This document shows, piece by piece, positions 34,408 to 57,560 of a stretch of DNA of 64,000 nucleotides (position 1 is its first letter; each line of letters opens with the position of its first letter). Both the position numbers and the translations under genes were made by a program. Under the pieces are notes generated by a model, which ran no database searches, was not told the DNA's origin, and saw only the letters and a program-made list of their open reading frames with translations. The DNA comes from Macrotrachela quadricornifera. Taxonomy: Eukaryota > Rotifera > Eurotatoria > Philodinida > Philodinidae. Location of the stretch: positions 1 through 64,000 of the forward strand of contig JAJEKB010019270.1 of assembly GCA_022393335.1 (NCBI GenBank), read 5' to 3'.

Positions 34408-36308
34408 TTTTGATAGATAAATTTATTATTGTCTCACCTTTTTAAATAAAATTATATCTTCTTGTGTTAGTTTATCATTTGTTGTAGAAACTCAGACAAT
34501 GATACACGTGGTGACGACTATAATATCACAAAATGTTTGTTGCTTGATAACAAAAAACAATCAAGATTTCGTTGAAAATTTATCTAAAATATTTGACATC
34601 ATTACAGATTTTATTTTATTGACTAACTTAATGACACTTCTATTCTGCAAATAAATCTTCATTATAATAGAACTTCTCTCCGAAATTTTATTCATTTATT
34701 TTCTTCTAACATGACGTCAACAAAACATTGAATGCTGGTATGACTAGTCATTCTGACATTTAGGATTTATCCATTAAAGAATTATAAAATACTTATATTA
34801 ATAATACCTGTTTATTTCCAACATTTGATTTTGTTTTTCTTTTTCGTTCTTTTTATTAATGAATCATTTTATATCAAATAATTCCCCCTCTATTAAAGGC
34901 AAATAAATAGTAGTTGTTCGAAATATATTATGCTAAAAGTGTATATTCAGCACAGTTAATAATATAGTTTTATTCTAAGAAAAATACGTCTTCTTATTAT
35001 CATATTTAATTAATCAAGATAATATTAGAAATAAGAGAAAGTATAAAGAAAGATTAGCTTATTAAAGTAGATTAAGAGAAAACTCTTTTAATGAGAATCT
35101 ATTAGATCCAATATGATTAAAATTGTATAAATATAGAATCAAAAATAGCTTCCTACTGTTTTCTTTCAATAACTATGCCATTTGACTTGTATCAATTTGT
35201 TCATAACGACATCTGTTTCATTAAAATGTTAAATTGATTTACACAAGAATCATCCTAAGTGATACTTTCTATATTGATTCATTCATATCTCATTCAATCC
35301 TATATATATTTATATATATCGAAATAGTAAAAAAAAATTATCAAAATATATTTCTTTTGGTTTATTCATAAATCAGATCTATTTTCTGTAATTCTCCTCT
35401 GTAAAGTCGAGAAACTGGTAACTTAGCTATGATATGAATTGTAGAGATTTGCAATTTTTTTCTACAGATGGACAGTAGTCTAAGCACTACTTTTAAAATT
35501 TATGTTTGCTTGTTGCATCTATCCGTCGGTTAGACAACTTTATGTAGGAGGTTAAAACTATAGTATGTGCTTTTTATGCCACTACATTATAATTATCATT
35601 TACTTAGATTTCTTTATTATGCTGGTGTTGTTCTTTAATATAGTTATTCTCTAATGTTTTTCTATCTAATCCAAACGCTCGTTTACTGTATATGCGAGTG
35701 TTTTTTACATTCCTAGAATGAGAATGACGAAATTTGAGATCATATGAAACATCAACTTCTTGTCATTGAAGAGGTAGGCAACACTTTCATTACCTTTTGT
35801 CTCTGAATAACATTGATACATTATTTATTTTTTATATTCTTTGAATTAATGAATCATAACGATTTATATACTAAATGATATTGATGTTAATCTATAGCAT
35901 TTCTGTTTTCAGCTACGAATTGTATGACTACAGATAAAGTGATAACTTCGACCGTTGTGAAAGCTTTTCATCTTTGACAGAAAATGATAATCAGGAGTGC
36001 CGCAAGTTTTATACTAAAAATGTATTATTGCTGGAAAACTTTCAACATCCCAAGTCTTTCTCTCCTCATAATAGCATAAATTCTTCAAGTACAATTTGAT
36101 ATTTATTATTCTCTAATTTGTTTTAATTATATATTTTGTTTAATAATGAATTCAGTTTATATAGTTGATAATCTATATATTAATCATTAATTAAGAACAA
36201 ATGATGATGATGCACAAATGAACAGCTAAAATTTTTCGTTAAAAAATTAAAAGACAAGAGAAGAAGAAAAATTCACATGCATAATGTTTTAATAGAAACT
36301 GAAATGAT
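34408..36308. other. Intergenic, no gene recognised
   Basis: About 1.9 kb of AT-rich DNA between the second B-box-like gene and the 3' end of the myosin gene. No open frame with coding character and no terminal repeats seen. Confidence 0.45.
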
Positions 36309-47083
<10,775 letters not shown>

Positions 47084-48773
47084 GATTATTTATTTATTAT
47101 GGTATGAAACACTCGTAGTTGTGCTCGTGTTAAGCGCTTGTGTCGTTGGATAACAAGTAGTTATATAGGCTCTTCGTCGTTGTTCGAGAAGAAACTGTTA
47201 AGAAGAAAGAAATCTATTTTCTCTCTGTCTCTCTCTATCTTTCTAACTTATTGACTATATAAAAATACTTCTAGTGGTTAGCCAAACTAAAATGGGCAGA
47301 TATCCAAAATTGGCATCAATATTCTATAGACTAACAAGAATATTCACTTCTTTTCCTTTTCTTTTTCTTGATCCGCCAATGATACAAATCTAGCAGAAAC
47401 TTCAACATTAATTATACAATGGTAATTATGATGATGTCTTAGAAAAAAAAACTAAAAGTAGAAATGGATAACTACATCATCATCACCTCCTCCTCCTCCT
47501 CTTCCTACATTCGATATTTATGGAAATGTACAAAACAAGTAATCGATAAATTTCTCAAGCAGAAATGTGCGGGATGATTGCAATAAGTATATATACATTG
47601 TACATAACAAATGGATAATAGACAATGATCATATCTTTTCTATATATTTAATAAATTACTGATATAATCATATAAATTGTTTTCTATTATTCATTCGGTT
47701 GAATTAAGCGAATATATTTCTATTTTCTCTTTACTATTGTTTAATAAACAGATGGGTATAATGGATAGTAATATATTCAATCTAAAAAAATATCAAATGG
47801 ATAACTAGGATAATAATAAATAAAGTAATTTATCTTCTTGTCAACAAATAAAAGTGGAAAAAAAGATCTAGAAGATATGCCATAGATTAAAAATTATATA
47901 AAGGAATAAATAAAATATTTATTGATACAAATATAAATCATTAAAATGACGAATAATTCTATAAACTATTCATATAGATTTATCAGCAAAGAAAAACAAC
48001 AGAATTTATTAAACTCTATTATTTCACAAATTTAATTGAATTTCTTTCACATATCTTTCCAGCAATCTTAATTGCATATCATCAAATAATGTTAGCAATC
48101 ACTATATTCTATTATATCAATCAATAGTATAATCTTAATATCAGTACACAACTGTTATTTAATCATATTGAAAAATGTTAATGTTGGAGAAGATAACAAC
48201 AGTTGTTTTCATTAATCGTTTTCGAATAGACATATGCTTTGTCTTTTCATGTATGATTTTTCAAGACATATGTTATTTTCTTAAGATATTTTTAAATAGA
48301 TAGATAATTTATTTCGAACAATTGTATAGTTTTTTTTCTCTAAAGATTGACTTCTATGACAAACATTCCTTGAATAATTAGGTTAAATTGTTAAAAAGTT
48401 ATATCGACCTTCGTATAATAATTTATATCACTGTTAATATGACATGATTTTCAGTAATTTTCTGATGATATATAAGCTCTAAAAGAAGTTATAAGATAAA
48501 AATATTGCCTTGTCTTTTCCTATAAAATACTCTATGACTTGTATTTGATTAAGAATTCAAATAATAAGAGATTCTTTATTGCTATTATTAAAACTTTTCT
48601 AATGAACTTTCTAATATCATCAATTTATCTAAAAAAATGTTTATTAGAACAATATTTCGAGTCATCATAAGATAGATTAATATGAAAATCATGAGATGAA
48701 AAATACAAATTAGCGCGATTTATTATAATATTATAATTTTTTTTCTTTAAATTTTTACATTAAAAAAAAAAGA
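47084..48773. other. Divergent intergenic region, myosin / MTCH-like gene
   Basis: About 1.7 kb between the two start codons. A short CT-rich (TCTCTCTGTCTCTCTC) tract near 47220 and a TCCTCC run near 47490 stand out; otherwise AT-rich. It presumably holds muscle control elements; none identified with confidence. Confidence 0.4.
47161..47167 (-). promoter_or_regulatory. Possible TATA box of myosin gene
   Basis: TATATAA on the minus strand, 78 bp upstream of the start codon. Position is plausible for a strongly expressed muscle gene, but AT-rich background makes chance matches common, and a further 5' exon cannot be excluded. Confidence 0.3.
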
Positions 48774-51557
48774 ATGTTTTTATTAAGCTTAATAGTATTT
48801 ACTAATTTATTTTTAATCCCTATTTTATTTCATCCATTTAATATATGTCGACATCTTATTCATATTGGTCATGAACCATTTCATCCAAAAGCTTTACAAA
48901 TAAATTCATATGAATTATATTTATATAATATATTAGAATATTCAAAATCTTCTATAAATATTTATTCATTAAATAAATATGAAAATATTTTTCAACGTTT
49001 ATTAAAAAAATTTTTTTTTAAAACAAATAATAATTTATCAAATAAATTCTTTTATCCAAATTTAATAAAATATACAAAAATGTATATAAATAAACATGAT
49101 TTATCATCATTTATTCAATCATTTGTTTTTATGTATATATCTTATTTTTTACTTACATATTTTTCATCACTTGTTCATGTTTATCGAATGAAATATAAAA
49201 TAAGAGAAAAATCATTTAATAATATTCGTTATCATGCTAAACAATTAATAGAATTATCTTATATACGATGGATTATTGATGCTTTATTTTGGAAATTTAT
49301 TGGCGTTATTGTATCACATATTTTTTATATAATAGCTGTAAAAATTTTAATGCAAACATTATTTATTTCATATGAACATTTTTCTCTTAATCAAAATTTA
49401 ATTTATAGTTCATGGAATTTTCAAAAAAATATTCAATTAATTTATAAATATGAAGGATGGAAAGTTTTTTTTAGTGGAATTATATCACGAATGATTTATG
49501 AACTTGGTAAGTTATAATTATACTGTAAAGTGCAAAAATCCTTGCCCTATAGAAGTTTCTGAAAGTTTTTTTTTTATTGAAAATTTTCTAGAAAGTGAGA
49601 AGAGGTCAATAAATAGTTGTGTAATCCATAAATCTTCATAAATAATTTTGAATTGGAGACAAAATACTACTTCACTGAAAATAAAGCAGTGAACTTCTTT
49701 ACACTTTTGCAATAATTCAGTATAGAATCTTTAGTTAACTATTAGAGGTCATGTCGAGAAGCAGAAGTTATCAATTCTCTATTAGTTCGATAGATTTCTA
49801 GATGAAATGTGTGAGAAAATCAGCAACTTATAAATCGTTTTGGAGCTGCTATTTTGTGCATAAATAGATCGTAGTGAGGCTCGAAAAAATCTTGAGGGGT
49901 GGGTGTTGTTAGCCCTTACTTTCTGATTCTCATCCATAGATAGGTATAATCGTAGATAGTAATTTCTAAAAATTTTAGTCCAGTGGGCTCCTTTCTTCAA
50001 ATGAAAATAAATTTTTGGGATAAAAAGGATTTCCTCGAATAATTGATAAACTATCGAGATTTTTTAAAAATTTGTTGTCTCTTGAAGGAAAAGGTCGATT
50101 GGACTAAAATTTTTAGGAACTACTATCTACGATTAAACCTATCTATGAACTAGAATTCAGGTCTAAATACCAACATTCAGTAAAATGATTATAGCCCAGA
50201 AAGGAAGGGCTTACAGAACCTTGTTTATCATTCTAAATGATTTGATCGAGTCGATTAAACCAAGATATTTAGCAGTGATTGACTCAAAGGGAAAGAAGAT
50301 CGACCACCAATAATGCTATTTTTGAAGTTTGCACTATACTCTACCTGTGTAGAAATTCCATTTTCCTATTCATCGTATTTCTCCAGAGAGCTTCCTGAAA
50401 TCTGGAGGGCAAAGACTTTTGCACTTTACTGTATATAAATAAAATCAATAGATTTTTTTAAATTTATTTTTATTGAATTCTAATAATTAGAATTAGAAAA
50501 AATTCTTAGTTATTTAATGATTATTAATAAGGATAATTATTATTGGTATACATTATAATAGAGGTATGCAGAATAAGGATAAAGAAATTAGAAGACTAAA
50601 CATTATAGGAAAAATATTTAAAAAAGTTAATTTTTTAAAGCAAGACATAGGAATGTAATTTCTTTACGAAGATTAACCTCACTCTTATGAAAAGGAAGAT
50701 AATACTGATCATTGTGTTAATATAACATTAATCATCGGTAAACAAGAATTTGCATTAAAATGATAAAAAAAATGGGCTATGGTACACCCGAAATTTAGTA
50801 TTCTAGTCAGATCATAACTTAATACATCAATTAGTTCTTCTACAGGCGAAAGAGTATTTAGTACACCTAGTTGAATTGTCGAAAAATAACCGAGTATAAG
50901 AGATAAAATAGACATATTCTCTTCATCTCTTTTAGGCCGAATTATTCTAATGATATAACTAATGACTAGTGCACAATAAATGAATCAAAATATTTCCCAT
51001 TTTTATAAGCTTCCAATACAGTGAAGACTTCATTTTGTAGAAAATTTTTCGCCCATTTTTTTTCAAATTACTCGTTCTTATTAGTACAAATTCTAAAAGA
51101 TTAAATATTTACTTAATTGTATGAATGCAATTTCTGATTTTCTACAGACTTCCATTCAAAAGTCAAAAAAACTTTTGTTGATATTGATACATTTATTTCT
51201 TTAGGTATTACTTTATTACCTCGATTAATTTGGTGGCCATTTCGTTCATTATTATTTAATTCGACAATAAAATCTTATTTTTATGCATCATCAATCGAAC
51301 TTTATTTTATTCAATGTATATGTGAAAATATTCTTCGATGTTTTTCTACTTATCTCCAAATATTTGCTCGTATAACAACATTAGAAATAGTTAATCAAAT
51401 GCATGAAGATATCAATCTAAAAAAATATCCTCTATTATATCTATTACGACATCATTATTATCATTCTAAACAACCTTGGTCATATCTTATATCAATGAAT
51501 CTAATTGATGCAAAACTAATTACGAAAGGTTTATCTATCTTTCTTCGACAAGCTTAG
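48774..51557 (+). CDS. Mitochondrial carrier homologue (MTCH1/2-like)
   Basis: Two exons (48774-49506, 51205-51557) give 361 residues. Signs of the MTCH branch of the SLC25 fold: HPFNICRHLIHIGHEP near the start, matching the P-x-x-Y/H-x-x-x-L-I-x-x-GHEP of MTCH proteins, and YEGWKVFFSGIISRMIYELG at the exon junction, a degenerate carrier signature (YEGxxGFFxGxxPR). Several hydrophobic helices alternate with basic loops. MTCH proteins are outer mitochondrial membrane insertases rather than metabolite carriers; the canonical PxDxxK carrier signature is missing here too. The single 1.7-kb intron is unusually long for the window because it holds a DNA transposon. The sequence is very Phe/Tyr/Ile-rich and divergent, so the assignment is moderate. 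Confidence 0.7.
49521..50433. mobile_element. Non-autonomous Tc1/mariner-type element in MTCH-like intron
   Basis: Inverted ends of about 27 bp: TACTGTAAAGTGCAAAA on the left and TACAGTAAAGTGCAAAA inward from the right, with TA on both flanks. Size 913 bp. A second, internal inverted repeat pairs about 49930-49985 with about 50090-50150 (shared TAGATAGGT and CTAAAAATTTTAGTCCA-like sequence). No transposase frame. It begins 15 bp after the donor site of the intron. Confidence 0.78.
50434..51204 (+). other. Rest of MTCH-like intron
   Basis: AT-rich sequence after the transposon, ending in the acceptor TTTCTTTAG (AG at 51203-51204). No gene recognised. Confidence 0.45.
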
Positions 51558-51763
51558 TAAAATAATAAAAAAACAAAACTAAGGATAATTATATTCTTTC
51601 TTACTTTCTTTTTTTTCCGTGTTTATATCTCATTATCTTTATAAAATAATAATAACAAAAAAAAAAAACAAATTATGATCTGTATGACAAAAAACAAGGC
51701 ACTCTTTTTTTTTCTTTCGTTAATAGACTAAAAAAGAAGACAAAGGACAAAAGTAAAGATATT

Positions 51764-53329
51764 CTATTTGCATACATGAATTTCAACAAGTTTTTGACAT
51801 GTTTGACATTGTACAGAACAACACCATATAAATTTACAATTGCACTTTTCTTGAACATATTTTCGTATTGTATTATAACCTCGTCCACAACACATTGTTG
51901 CACAACCATCTGGACCATGACTTGTTCGATTACATCGACGATTTTTTGTACCAAATGATCCAATACGTCGATTATATTCACAAAAATTTGAATCTTCAAA
52001 ATAAATTAAATCATCTTTAGTTGGCCCAACAAAACGACGATCACGTGAACGTAATTGTCCTAAACGACGTTGATATCGTACTTCAATAGCACTATCATAT
52101 TTTTCTTTTAAAAATACACCTATTTCACGAAATGTTGGTAATTGTTGATAACATGTTCGAAGACTAAATGAAATCATTTTTATAAACCAAAAACAAAAAA
52201 AAATAAATGAAATTTTTACCTGCAAGAACCACTAACACCATGACATTTACAAACAACACGCGTTAAACGATAAACAGCCTTAAAACAGAATCAAATTTTA
52301 AAAAAAAATTAAATAATTTTTTTTATTTAATTTACCCTTCGTCCAACTTCATTATTATGTATATTCATTTGCCGTCGTATTCGTCCACGTTTTAAAGGTC
52401 TTCGTTTTCTTCCTTCATTTCCTGTTTGATTTATATTAATAAATGAAATAGATGATTGAATTATATTCGAATTTATTTCTCTTTCAGGTATATCAACAAA
52501 ATCTCGACTGAATCGATAACCATAATCTATATTATCACCACATCTATTTGAAAAAGACAAAAAAACAAAAATTAAATTATAAATATTATATTCATAATTC
52601 TCTTTACCCGCCCCATGTCCAATCTTGTGGTAAATTTTTCGGTCTTGGTGCACGACTACATGTACATGATTTTAATAAACCTTGTTTACAAGCTCGACTA
52701 ACAGCATATGTAACACCTGCTGAGAGCATTGCATGAGTAAATGCTGTTTCTCGATTGGCTATAAATATGATAGATAAATAAAAAAAAGGAATTGAAAATA
52801 AATAAATTTACCATGATATAGAACAGGACCGAATACACTTCCATCTCGTACTATTGAACAATTCCAATGACGATCTTGAAATTGATATTGACATTCTTCA
52901 ATACCTTTACTTGCGCCTAAATAAAATTTAAAAAAAAAAGAAAAACAAATTATTTAATCTTTATCTTTTAAAATAGATAATAAAAATATTTTTACCTTGA
53001 ATAACAATAGGCATATGATCAACATGTAATAAACACATTTGTTTTTGACCAACAGTTAAACTTTTTAATGTTGATTGACAATATGATGATGGATCATCTT
53101 CAATTTCATATTGATTATCAGAATTCATAGTTGATATATATGATGTTGAAATATTCTCATTTTCATATTCAAGACCAATATTCCTAAAATATAAAATATT
53201 TATCTCTAAAATTTCATTTTATTATTTTAATTTTACTTACCACCAAAGATCATGTTTAATCATCCCATTGATCAATTGACATGAATACAAAAGAATTATT
53301 ATTATCATCGTCATCATTATTATTTTCAT
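51764..53329 (-). CDS. WNT5: Wnt signalling ligand, Wnt5 type
   Basis: Secreted lipid-modified ligand, usually of non-canonical (Ror/Frizzled) signalling. Seven minus-strand exons (53241-53329, 52996-53183, 52812-52916, 52608-52758, 52336-52543, 52220-52278, 51764-52163) give 399 residues. Signal peptide [18 protein letters not shown], then a WW pair as in Wnt5. Conserved: [61 protein letters not shown] with the Ser acylated by Porcupine, [17 protein letters not shown] and the terminal VCK. The Wnt5-like WW, the DNIDYGYRF stretch and C-terminus favour Wnt5. Between residues about 195 and 235 a basic insertion ([15 protein letters not shown]) is longer than usual. It converges on the MTCH-like gene; their stops are 206 bp apart. 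Confidence 0.92.
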
Positions 53330-56300
53330 GATAGGAGGAGGAGGAGTAGTAGTAGTAGTTTATAATGACATATTATTCTACAAGTAGAAAAACAAAAGAT
53401 ATTATTATATGATACAAACGAGCTATTCTATTTAATCCGATATTCATCGATCATATAAAGGCAGGTGCCAATCGTCAACTGAATAATAATAATAATATAA
53501 GCGGCAAGATATAACAAACAATTGTATATTTGGACAAGGTCAACACTCAACACTAACCGTGTCGACATACAATCAATCGGTCACTTTTGATTTTTTTCTT
53601 TTATTTCTACTGAAACAAACAGTGTTAGAAAATGTTATGCAAGTTTATGTATATTGTTTTCATCGATATGATGATAGATTTATTCCTTTTTATGTGTCAT
53701 ATAGTTACATACAGTCAATCAATAATATAGACAAATAATAATTAATTTTAAAAATAAAAATTTGTTTCAAAATTTATTCTCATGACACATACATTTATCA
53801 TAAGTAAAAAAGAAAACTGTTAATGACATGTCTACAATTGTATACTTTGTCAAAAAATAACATTCATTTTGAGAAGAAAGAGGTGTTACACTCATCAACT
53901 TATTCAAATATATACAATTCATACTTATATACGTGCTTTTCGCTTTTTTTTCGTCTTAAAATATTCAATGAAAACAAACATTCATTGAATTTATACTTAA
54001 ATTAGAAATGAATCTTTTTCTTTTTATTCTCTAATATTGCAAAGAATTATTTAATCATTATAACATAAGTTAATTTCAAGGAAAGAAACTAATAAATATC
54101 GAAAAAAAAAATTCATACGCATTTGCATATCAATCAAAGAAAAATAAACTGAAGTTGATATATCATGTCAATTCAATGAATTAAAAATACCTTTCAAATC
54201 ATCTCAATGATTATCATCTATTCAGTTCATTTCACATATACATTCCCATATATATATATTATACAAATGAACAAAAGGGATTATTCTCACTTCTCAATTT
54301 GATATAATACCGCCAATTGTTGACTTGTTCATTCACAGTTTTGATTCAGATCAGAGAGAAAAAAGACAAAGAAAAAAAATAATAATAAATACAATTCACA
54401 GTTATTTGTTTTTTGATTTTATTAAAAAACAAAATTCTATGATGATAATATTCTCTCATCGGTATACATATTTCACTAGTCATAAAACAATGAAATATAC
54501 ATATAGGTATTATATTTCTATATCCAATGACAATGACGTGTTAATCAAAGACAAACATAAATGCTTATAATTCTCTGCTTTCGTGTTAATTTTAAATTAA
54601 GCTCATATAGTTGTGTCTTAAAATTTTGTATATCTAGGGATATTATTTTGTATTAGTTGATAAGACTTAGATATAGAGAAAGAAGGAGAAAAAAAAAAAT
54701 TTTATATTGCATCATTAATCCTACTTTTTCTACCTGTTTGAAGGGTAAACGTCAATACTTAATCTTTTTCTTTTGATTGATTCAAATTAATATTAAATTA
54801 AAAGAACTTACCAATAAATTTTATTTTATTGTTTATTGTTAAATCGATAAAAAAAAATAATTAGAAGAATAATGCAAGATATTTATCACTTAGTAAAAAT
54901 TTGAATATTAGAATAACAATCAGATCACTTTTATAAACTATGATGACGGGGATGTTTGTTCAACTCTGTATATGTATTTATATATGTATGCCTATGTCGA
55001 TTTCCTTCTCTTTTCTCACTTTCTTCTCTTCTTGTCTCTCTCTCTCTCTTTTTCTCTCTCGCTTATTCTAATCTATTTTGTACATATGTGAGACGTAACA
55101 CTCATACTTATGCGAGAATAAAAAACTAATATCAATATCAATATTAATAACAATAATAATATTACTAAGACAAAAAGTTTCTATTGAGCCGGATATATTA
55201 ACATATTCTTTGATTTCCGTCTTAACTCATTTATTTTTCATAATAGGATAAAAATCATTTATAATAATGAAGATTTCCAGAATCAAAATGTTATTAACAA
55301 TAGTTAGACCTTGATAAAATGAAACAATAAATGAATGACATACGATATTTGGACGTGTATTATCTTTAATACTTATATTATTCCATATGCTAATATTAAT
55401 CAGATACAAATAGTTTCTTCGCTTTTTTTTGTTCATCTAATTTTGTAGAAAATTTTTTTTTCCTGTATTATCTAAACTTAGATCATCTGCTTCTTTCTCT
55501 CATCACTGTCTATCGATCTTGGCTACTGCATTTCTTAATTGACGTGCATGGTCGACAATAATTATCTTTGCTTCCTTTCTTTTGTTTATTATTCTTTTCT
55601 GGTGATGCTAGTAGAATATTAGTGAGTGTTATGTTACTGAAAAAGAGAACGAAAGCAATGTGTTTGATATAGTGATACTTCAACAAAGTTGATTGTTCAT
55701 TAGCATGGACCGATTGATTCCCTAAAGGTCAATTATGATCTATCTCCTCCGCCTTTTCTTTTCTACATCTTATCAATACTGATGATGATGATGACAATTA
55801 GACAATATATTTCGATAGAAAACTTCGTTTGTTTTCTTTTTTCTTAGATAAGAACTCATCTGTTTGTCTATTGCATTGTCTGTCTGTCACTTTCAGGTGA
55901 AAAAACGTCAGTATGAAAAGGTTACCGATATTCTATTTTCAATATCAACAATGACCGAATGCATCATTTTAGTTATGATAACCGATGATAAAACATAACG
56001 GTATAGATTAGAGATCGATCAGAAAGGGATAGTTATTCTAATATCTTTTGTTTTGTTCTGTTCATTAACACACTACATATGTATCAAATCCATTTGGTTC
56101 ATATAGACGAATAGTATATATATATATATATCTATGTATTGATAGTAAAAGTCTGCTGATCTTTAGCTATCATCATGTCTGCTTTAACTCCATAGATGAT
56201 GATGATGATGATGATGATGAAATACAAGAAACAAAAAAGCAAGCAGAAAAACTATCTAGTTCATTATTGCACAAAAATATATTCAAAGAAAAACAAAATA

Positions 56301-56534
56301 TCGAATAAATACAACAAATAATATGATTAAGTATTAAATGACTAGAAGGCAAAAAAGAAAGTAATAGATCTGTTGAAAAAAAATTCACTGAAAACATTAA
56401 TAAGAATTTAAACCATACATATTTACAAAGAAGAAAAAAAAAAGAATTTTTTTTTTGTATAATATAAACAATTATTGGCAAAAACAAAAAGAAAAAGAAA
56501 TACGAAAAACACCGGATAATTGTCATAATTATTT
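53330..56534. other. Intergenic, Wnt5 upstream region and ANKIB1 3' region
   Basis: About 3.2 kb without convincing coding sequence. It contains CT-rich tracts (55010-55065), short simple repeats (TA run near 56120, GAT/GATGAT run at 56197-56222) and AT-rich spacer. Wnt5 regulatory elements are likely here but none can be named. Confidence 0.45.
56197..56222. repeat. (GAT)n microsatellite
   Basis: About eight GAT units in the 3' flank of ANKIB1. Confidence 0.7.
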
Positions 56535-57527
56535 TTAAGCAAAACTAGATTCATCATCAGACGATGTTATTGGACGTCGTTCAATAATGGCACGAGTAGT
56601 TGACATTGATGTAGATTCATTAAACCAATTATGTTCATACTGCTGATTGTCATTTTGAGTTATCGTTGGTCGATAAGAATTAAAACTAAACAATTTATAG
56701 AATTATTATTTAAAAAAAAAACACAAATCATATTTTTCTTCCAAATGAAATCTTATCAAATTGATTAAAATCTTTTTTTTTTCTACGAAAGATATAAAAT
56801 AAAATACGAATTTAGTTACCTTTCATTTGGTTCACAAGGTCGAATATCAATATCAATATTAGCTCGTTTTCGTTGTAACGGAGCACAAGATGTATTTGTT
56901 AAAGATGCAGCTGCAGCTGTAGCAACGACAGCAGTTTCATTTGATCCTAATGGTAGAATGGCATCTTTATTTTTTTTATTACTTGATTTTCTTTTTAATT
57001 CTGTTTGTTGTTGATGAAATGATGTTTCGATACATTTTAAATCAAAATCTTCATATTCTTTAAGTTCATTTGGTTTTTGTATATTTTCTTTTAATTCACT
57101 ATGTTTATGATCAAAATCTAGAATTTTTGAATTTTCATATAAATTATCTTTCTCTACTGATGGTTGTAAATTCATTATTATAGAATTTAATGTAGCTGTA
57201 CCATCTTCAGCTAAAAATTTAAATAAACAAAATAAATAAATAAATAAATCGAATATTATTAGTATTTACTAAATAAATCTAAACTTGGCATTGTTGCTGC
57301 TATAGCTGTTGGATCAAATGATTGAGAATCATCTTGTTCACATTCATTATATGCTAGAACAAAAAAGAAAAAGAAAATAAATTTAAAAATAAAAATATTA
57401 AAAACTGACTTGTTATTTCATCTGTTGATGATTGTTCATTTTTATTTTTTAATGATAATTCAATTGCTTGTTGTAAATCATTAAAATAATCAATTTTATC
57501 ATTTGTATTTATAATTGAATTATTATG

Positions 57528-57560
<33 letters not shown>

